From: Streptomyces luteolus | GTDB taxonomy: Bacteria; Actinomycetota; Actinomycetes; Streptomycetales; Streptomycetaceae | Direction of reading: 5' to 3' | Assembly (NCBI RefSeq): GCF_029968015.1 | Contig: NZ_JASCIS010000011.1 | Coordinates: 62,001 to 126,000 of the forward strand | DNA length: 64,000 bases | Shown: positions 60,442-64,000 of the stretch, one piece after another | How positions within the stretch are numbered: the stretch's first letter is position 1 | Layout: the number at the start of each line of letters is the position of its first letter | Notes under the pieces: model-generated | Databases searched by the model: none | What the model saw: only the letters and a program-made list of their open reading frames with translations | What the model was told of the DNA's origin: nothing | Position numbers and translations under genes: made by a program

Positions 60442-61155
60442 TCACTTGTCCTCGTCGAGGGTGTAGCTCCGGTCGTCGGCCGACACGGGGGTCTCGGCTC
60501 CGCCGCCGACCAGGGCGAGACGTACGTGGGTGGCGAACGACTCGGCGTAGGCGACGCGTTGGGCGTCGGCGGTGTTCAGGGCGAAGGTGATCGGCACGGC
60601 CTCGGTCTCGGCGCGGCTGCGGGACCGGTCGTCCTCGCGCGGCTCCAGGGCGGTGAGCTTTCCGACGTCGACGACCTTGGCGTTCTCGACGATCACCTTC
60701 GACTGGTCCTTCTGGCCCTGCTGTTCGCCCTGGAACGTGGCGAAGATGTTGACGGTCGAGCCGGGGGTGATCTTCCCGGCGACGCCGGTGGCCGCGTCGA
60801 TCATGATGGCGATCTCCTGCTCGCCCTCCCCGACGGCGGGCCGGTCCACGATCATGTCGCTCTGCAGCAGCGAGCCCTCGCGGAGCTGGGTGACGGCGAT
60901 CTTCCCGCGGATGTCGTCGAGGTCGGTGACGGCGTTCTCGGACAGCCACCGCTCGGGCATCTCGATCTTCTCGAACTGGCCCGCGCTGAGCGGCTTGTAG
61001 GGCGCTATGTCGCTCTTCAGCCGGTACGCGGAGACCTCGGGGCCCACCTTGGAGTTCACGTCGCGGATCACCGTGAACACCCCGGCGAAGGCGCCGAGGG
61101 CGCACAGGACCGACAGGAGCAGGAGTATGACGCCGCGGCGCTGGCGAGAGTTCAT
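60442..61155 (-). CDS. cpaB: CpaB/RcpC pilus assembly protein
   Basis: 237 residues. One N-terminal helix (GVILLLLSVLCALGAFAGVFTVI), then an SAF domain (SAYRLKSDIAPYKPLSAGQFEKIEMPERWL ... LREGSLLQSDMIV) and the RcpC region with VNIFATFQ. Eight bases separate it from the CpaE-fusion gene. Confidence 0.9.
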   Translation of the reverse strand: MNSRQRRGVILLLLSVLCALGAFAGVFTVIRDVNSKVGPEVSAYRLKSDIAPYKPLSAGQFEKIEMPERWLSENAVTDLDDIRGKIAVTQLREGSLLQSDMIVDRPAVGEGEQEIAIMIDAATGVAGKITPGSTVNIFATFQGEQQGQKDQSKVIVENAKVVDVGKLTALEPREDDRSRSRAETEAVPITFALNTADAQRVAYAESFATHVRLALVGGGAETPVSADDRSYTLDEDK

Positions 61156-61260
61156 GGGGCGAACTACCTCGATCGAGAACGGGTACGGACGGGGCGGGCG
61201 GGGGCGGGGCGGACAAGGGCTGGATGGGTGAGGGCGAGTCGGCGGCAGGCAGGGCGGTAC

Positions 61261-61327
61261 CGGACGGGACCATGCCGGGCGGGACCGTGCCGGACGGGAC
61301 CGTGCCGGACGGGTCCGTGCCGGGCGG
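61261..61327. repeat. 15-bp tandem array between cpaB and the next tad gene
   Basis: Four copies of CGGACGGGACCGTGC with one- or two-base changes. Open frames across it on both strands (His/Pro/Arg or Asp/Gly/Thr repeats) are artefacts of the repeat. It lies in the promoter/leader region of cpaB. Confidence 0.85.
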
Positions 61328-61351
61328 CGCGGCTTCGGCGTACGAGTTCGG

Positions 61352-62362
61352 TCAAGGGCCTATGGCCCTTCTCGTCCGGCCCGGGGCGAGCACCCGCGTG
61401 TCCCCGGCGGCCAGTTCACGGCCTTCGGCCGCCGAGTGCGTACGACCGCGCTGCTCGCGGGGCAGCAGCGGGGCGGTGCAGAAGCCGCAGCGGTCGCCGA
61501 TGAGGTCGAGCCCGCACCAGTGGCAGTCCTCGCGCTTCACGGACGACACCAGCTGGTAGAGCAACGTGATGTCGGGGATGGCGGCGGCGAACTCGACGAG
61601 CTTGCCGGTCGCCCACCAGCGCCCCGACTCGGCGGGCAGCGGCGCCTCGGCCACGCCCTGCACCTTCCAGGCGGGCGCGAGCCGGGCGGTGACCCAGTCG
61701 GAGTTCAACTGGCCACGGGCGATGAGGAGCTGCGTACCGAATCCGGGGCCCTGGAGCAGGGACGGCCCCTGGGCGGCGGCGTTGCCTCCGCTGACCTTGA
61801 CCAGCTGGGGCGCGGGGGTGGCGAGCACCGCGAACTGGGAGCCGGGGACCCAGGACTTGGCGTGCGAGGTGAGGCTGACGGGGACCCGGTCGAGCTTGGC
61901 GACGGAGCCGAGGAGGGCGCCCGCGTAGATGTAGTGCGACAGGAGCCGGGCGGCGGAGGCGAGCACGCCGGGGCTGAAGTCGCAGAGCGCGAGCTGGCGC
62001 AGTTGCAGGGCGAGCGTGGCGAGGCCGAGCGGCGGCAGGTCGAGGCGGAGCAGCGCGATCCGGTCGGACTCCAGGAGGGCGCGCGCGGAGTACAGCCGGT
62101 GCACGGTGCGGTCGGGGAGCGACGCCGGGTACAGGACGATCACGTACCCGTGCAGGTCGAGCAGGGTCTGCAGCTCGGCGAGCGTGTGCTCAACGGTGTG
62201 CTCGCGCCCGGGTGGTTGGAGCACGGCGGCGGGCGGTGTCTGCCGGTCGGGCGGCGGCAGCACGAGGTCCGCACTGGTGACGGCTATCGCGGTCGGCACT
62301 TCCCCACACCCCCACACCCCGTTCACTTCGGCAGATGCGGCCATCGTCCGCGTCTGCACCAT
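61352..62362 (-). CDS. Tad-locus hypothetical protein with C-terminal zinc ribbon
   Basis: About 336 residues from the ATG at 62362; later in-frame starts exist (62344). No membrane helix; the middle is Leu/Ala-rich. Near the end CHWCGLDLIGDRCGFC gives a CxxC-x8-CxxC zinc ribbon. Position just upstream of cpaB is consistent in direction with the pilus operon. Function unknown. Confidence 0.75.
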   Translation of the reverse strand: MVQTRTMAASAEVNGVWGCGEVPTAIAVTSADLVLPPPDRQTPPAAVLQPPGREHTVEHTLAELQTLLDLHGYVIVLYPASLPDRTVHRLYSARALLESDRIALLRLDLPPLGLATLALQLRQLALCDFSPGVLASAARLLSHYIYAGALLGSVAKLDRVPVSLTSHAKSWVPGSQFAVLATPAPQLVKVSGGNAAAQGPSLLQGPGFGTQLLIARGQLNSDWVTARLAPAWKVQGVAEAPLPAESGRWWATGKLVEFAAAIPDITLLYQLVSSVKREDCHWCGLDLIGDRCGFCTAPLLPREQRGRTHSAAEGRELAAGDTRVLAPGRTRRAIGP

Positions 62363-62430
62363 ATCCAGCAAGCAGCGCCTTCAACACTGGATCGCCCGTC
62401 GATCGTTCTGCAGAGGCCTTGACAAGACCA

Positions 62431-62446
62431 TTGGCCTAGACCAGTT
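62431..62446. promoter_or_regulatory. DasR-type (dre) site before the chitinase gene
   Basis: TTGGCCTAGACCAGTT fits the ACTGGTCTAGACCAGT-type consensus for DasR with few changes. TTGACA (62419-62424) lies just upstream, a -35-like hexamer. DasR represses chitinase genes until GlcN-phosphates accumulate, the known Streptomyces rule. Confidence 0.7.
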
Positions 62447-62523
62447 TGTACGGTCAACAGCACCCGCGGTGGCCACCGTTCGTGCCTGCACCACTCCTGC
62501 ATTTCCCCCACTAGGAGGCAGCA

Positions 62524-63558
62524 GTGCACCGTATATCCCGAAAGAACCGCCGCGTGGGCGTCGCCGTCGCGGCCGCGGTCTGCGCGCTCGCGTTCGCCGG
62601 TACGGCCACGGCCACGCAGGCCGGTGCGGGCGGTGTCGACGAGGCCGGGTTCCAGGTCTCCGTCGGCGCCGAGGCCGTCCCGAAGCACGCGGTGACCGGC
62701 TACTGGCAGAACTTCAATAACGGCGCCACCGTGCAGAAACTCGCCGACGTCCAGGACGAGTACGACATCATCGCCGTCGCCTTCGCGGACGCCACCGGCA
62801 CCCCGGGACAGGTGAAGTTCAACCTCGACTCGGCCGGGCTCGGCGGGTACACGGTGGACGCCTTCAAGGCCGACATCAAGGCGAAGCAGGCCGCGGGCAA
62901 GTCCGTGATCCTTTCCGTCGGCGGCGAGAAGGGCACGGTCGCGGTCAACGACGCGGCGTCGGCGACGGCGTTCGCGGACTCGGTCTACGCGCAGATGCAG
63001 GAGTACGGCTTCGACGGGGTCGACATCGACCTGGAGAACGGGCTCAACTCCACGTACATGTCGCAGGCCCTGAAGTCGCTCGCGCAGAAGGCGCCGGGGC
63101 TCGTCATCACGATGGCGCCGCAGACGATCGACATGCAGTCGCCGCAGAACGAGTACTTCAAGACGGCACTGAACATCAAGGACATTCTGACCGTCGTCAA
63201 CATGCAGTACTACAACAGCGGTTCGATGCTGGGCTGCGACGGCAAGGTCTACTCGCAGGGCACGGTCGACTTCCTGACCGGCCTCGCCTGCATCCAGCTG
63301 GAGAACGGCCTCGACCCGTCCCAGGTCGGCATCGGCACCCCGGCCTCGACCCGGGCGGCGGGCGGCGGGTATGTCGAACCCTCCGTGGTGAACGCCGCCC
63401 TCGACTGCCTCGCCAAGGGCACGAACTGCGGTTCGTTCAAGCCGTCGAAGACCTATCCGGGGATCCGGGGTGCGATGACGTGGTCGACCAACTGGGATGC
63501 GGCGGCGGGTAGTTCGTGGTCCGGCACGGTCGGACCGCACGTTCACGGCTTGCCGTAG
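62524..63558 (+). CDS. Secreted GH18 chitinase
   Basis: 344 residues, GTG start. The signal peptide (RVGVAVAAAVCALAFAGTATATQA) precedes a single GH18 barrel. The catalytic motif is FDGVDIDLENG (DGxDxDxE, Glu as acid). Neighbouring SVGGEKG and MAPQT and MQYYN substrate strands are present. No carbohydrate-binding domain is attached. It degrades chitin outside the cell. Confidence 0.92.
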   Translation: MHRISRKNRRVGVAVAAAVCALAFAGTATATQAGAGGVDEAGFQVSVGAEAVPKHAVTGYWQNFNNGATVQKLADVQDEYDIIAVAFADATGTPGQVKFNLDSAGLGGYTVDAFKADIKAKQAAGKSVILSVGGEKGTVAVNDAASATAFADSVYAQMQEYGFDGVDIDLENGLNSTYMSQALKSLAQKAPGLVITMAPQTIDMQSPQNEYFKTALNIKDILTVVNMQYYNSGSMLGCDGKVYSQGTVDFLTGLACIQLENGLDPSQVGIGTPASTRAAGGGYVEPSVVNAALDCLAKGTNCGSFKPSKTYPGIRGAMTWSTNWDAAAGSSWSGTVGPHVHGLP

Positions 63559-63569
63559 GCGCTTTCTTC

Positions 63570-63680
63570 CCCACCCCGCCCCTTCCCGCTGTGTCGATAT
63601 GCGGCTGGCGCCGCGTGGCCTCGCCGGACAGGCCTCCTCAATCGCCGGAGGGGCTCAAATTTGAGCCCCTCCGGCGATGG
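63570..63680. repeat. Mosaic intergenic palindrome serving as bidirectional terminator
   Basis: The 63641-63659 / 63660-63678 arms are perfectly complementary (start ATCGCCGGAGGGGCTC). A C-rich module CCCCGCCCCTTCCCG lies at 63575-63589. Related to the elements at 28.5 and 45.9 kb. Between convergent chitinase and membrane-protein genes. Confidence 0.85.
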
Positions 63681-63681
63681 C

Positions 63682-64000
63682 CTACCAGGGCAGCTCCCGC
63701 ACCTGCTGCACGCACAGCACCACGAACAGCAACCCCGCCGCCGCCAGCATCCCGTTGCTCACCCACCCGTTCCGCCACTCCCCCGGCGTCCGCGAGGAAT
63801 TGAGCAGCCAGATCAGCGTCGCCGCCAGGAACGGCATGAAGAACGCCCCGAGTACGCCGTACACGATCACCAGGCCGAACGGCCGGTCCAGCCAGAGCAG
63901 GGCCATCGGCGGGAACGTCAGCCAGAGCAGATAGCCGCGGAACGCCCAGGACCGCTCCCGCTCGCCCGTCGCCACCTCGGCCACCGCCGCCCCGCCGGCC
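63682..64000 (-). CDS. Membrane protein C-terminus, possibly Nramp-type transporter (cut by window edge)
   Basis: The frame is open through the right edge. Three helices are seen (GYLLWLTFPPMALLWLDRPFGLVI, YGVLGAFFMPFLAATLIWLLNSS, GMLAAAGLLFVVLCV). The AFFMPFLAATLIWLLN and EWRNGWVSN pattern recalls the end of Nramp-family metal transporters. Too little is visible for certainty. Confidence 0.5.
   Translation of the reverse strand, partial: AGGAAVAEVATGERERSWAFRGYLLWLTFPPMALLWLDRPFGLVIVYGVLGAFFMPFLAATLIWLLNSSRTPGEWRNGWVSNGMLAAAGLLFVVLCVQQVRELPW

Noticed and set aside
60434..61273. Upstream extension of the CpaE-TadE frame
   Set aside because: Overlaps cpaB antisense-frame sequence with Arg/Pro-rich composition; the receiver-like domain starts at the GTG at 60433.
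61164..61559. Short frames over the 15-bp array (both strands)
   Set aside because: Their periodic His-Gly-Pro or Asp-Gly-Thr content is produced by the tandem repeat itself.

Overview
The window is high-GC actinobacterial DNA and reads as chromosomal core of a Streptomyces. Supporting this: GTG starts, Scr1-type XRE regulators paired with DUF397/DUF6879 proteins, a DasR-type site before a chitinase, an oxyR-ahpC-ahpD locus, a Flp/Tad pilus cluster and rare TTA codons. I could run no search, so family names rest on motifs read by eye.

Layout. 0-4.1 kb: TnpB remnant of an IS200/IS605-type element, DUF402 protein, methyltransferase, GAF-SpoIIE-ATPase phosphatase. 4.3-9.7 kb: catalase preceded by six 12-bp repeats, class A penicillin-binding protein, SPFH protein with a coupled ribbon-helix-helix regulator. 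9.9-13.5 kb: PadR regulator, ABC ATPase and FtsX-type permease in one overlapping operon. 13.7-28.4 kb: oxyR, then ahpC cut in two by a 12.5-kb integrative element, then ahpCD. 28.5-35.6 kb: AI-2E transporter, lytic transglycosylase, PhoH/PIN protein, prenyl transferase, aldo/keto reductase, prepilin peptidase. 35.9-43.3 kb: betaine-type ABC importer with an alpha/beta hydrolase, then an IclR regulator, a DUF6282 hydrolase and a nitrilase-like enzyme sharing one operator motif. 43.4-52.8 kb: P1B-type metal ATPase with divergent ArsR, small enzymes, a host type VII-like substrate trio, a RelE/XRE toxin-antitoxin pair, and an Scr1/DUF397 pair. 52.8-62.4 kb: Tad pilus cluster on the minus strand. 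62.5-64 kb: GH18 chitinase and a membrane protein cut by the window end.

The outstanding region is 14.9-27.4 kb. A large serine integrase has inserted its element inside ahpC, just before the peroxidatic cysteine codon. The native promoter and first 41 codons remain on the left as a dead 48-codon stub. The element carried its own diverged copy (about 82% identical in the coding part) of the ahpC promoter and 5' codons, so the gene is rebuilt at the right end. The core common to both ends is GTGTTCTTC. I see no replication or conjugation gene in the element. Its left third is integrase plus a DUF6879/Scr1-type regulatory cluster. The rest is one minus-strand operon encoding two small proteins with YxxxE ends, two long WxG proteins, an orphan mycosin-like S8 protease, an anchored protein and two paralogous two-helix membrane proteins. 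I read this as type VII (ESX-like) cargo that would need a machine encoded elsewhere.

Other notable points are an in-frame fusion of the CpaE-like ATPase to a TadE protein through an 18-bp repeat, three copies of GTTGCT-N3-ACGACAAC around the IclR genes, and a family of mosaic intergenic palindromes shared by several loci.
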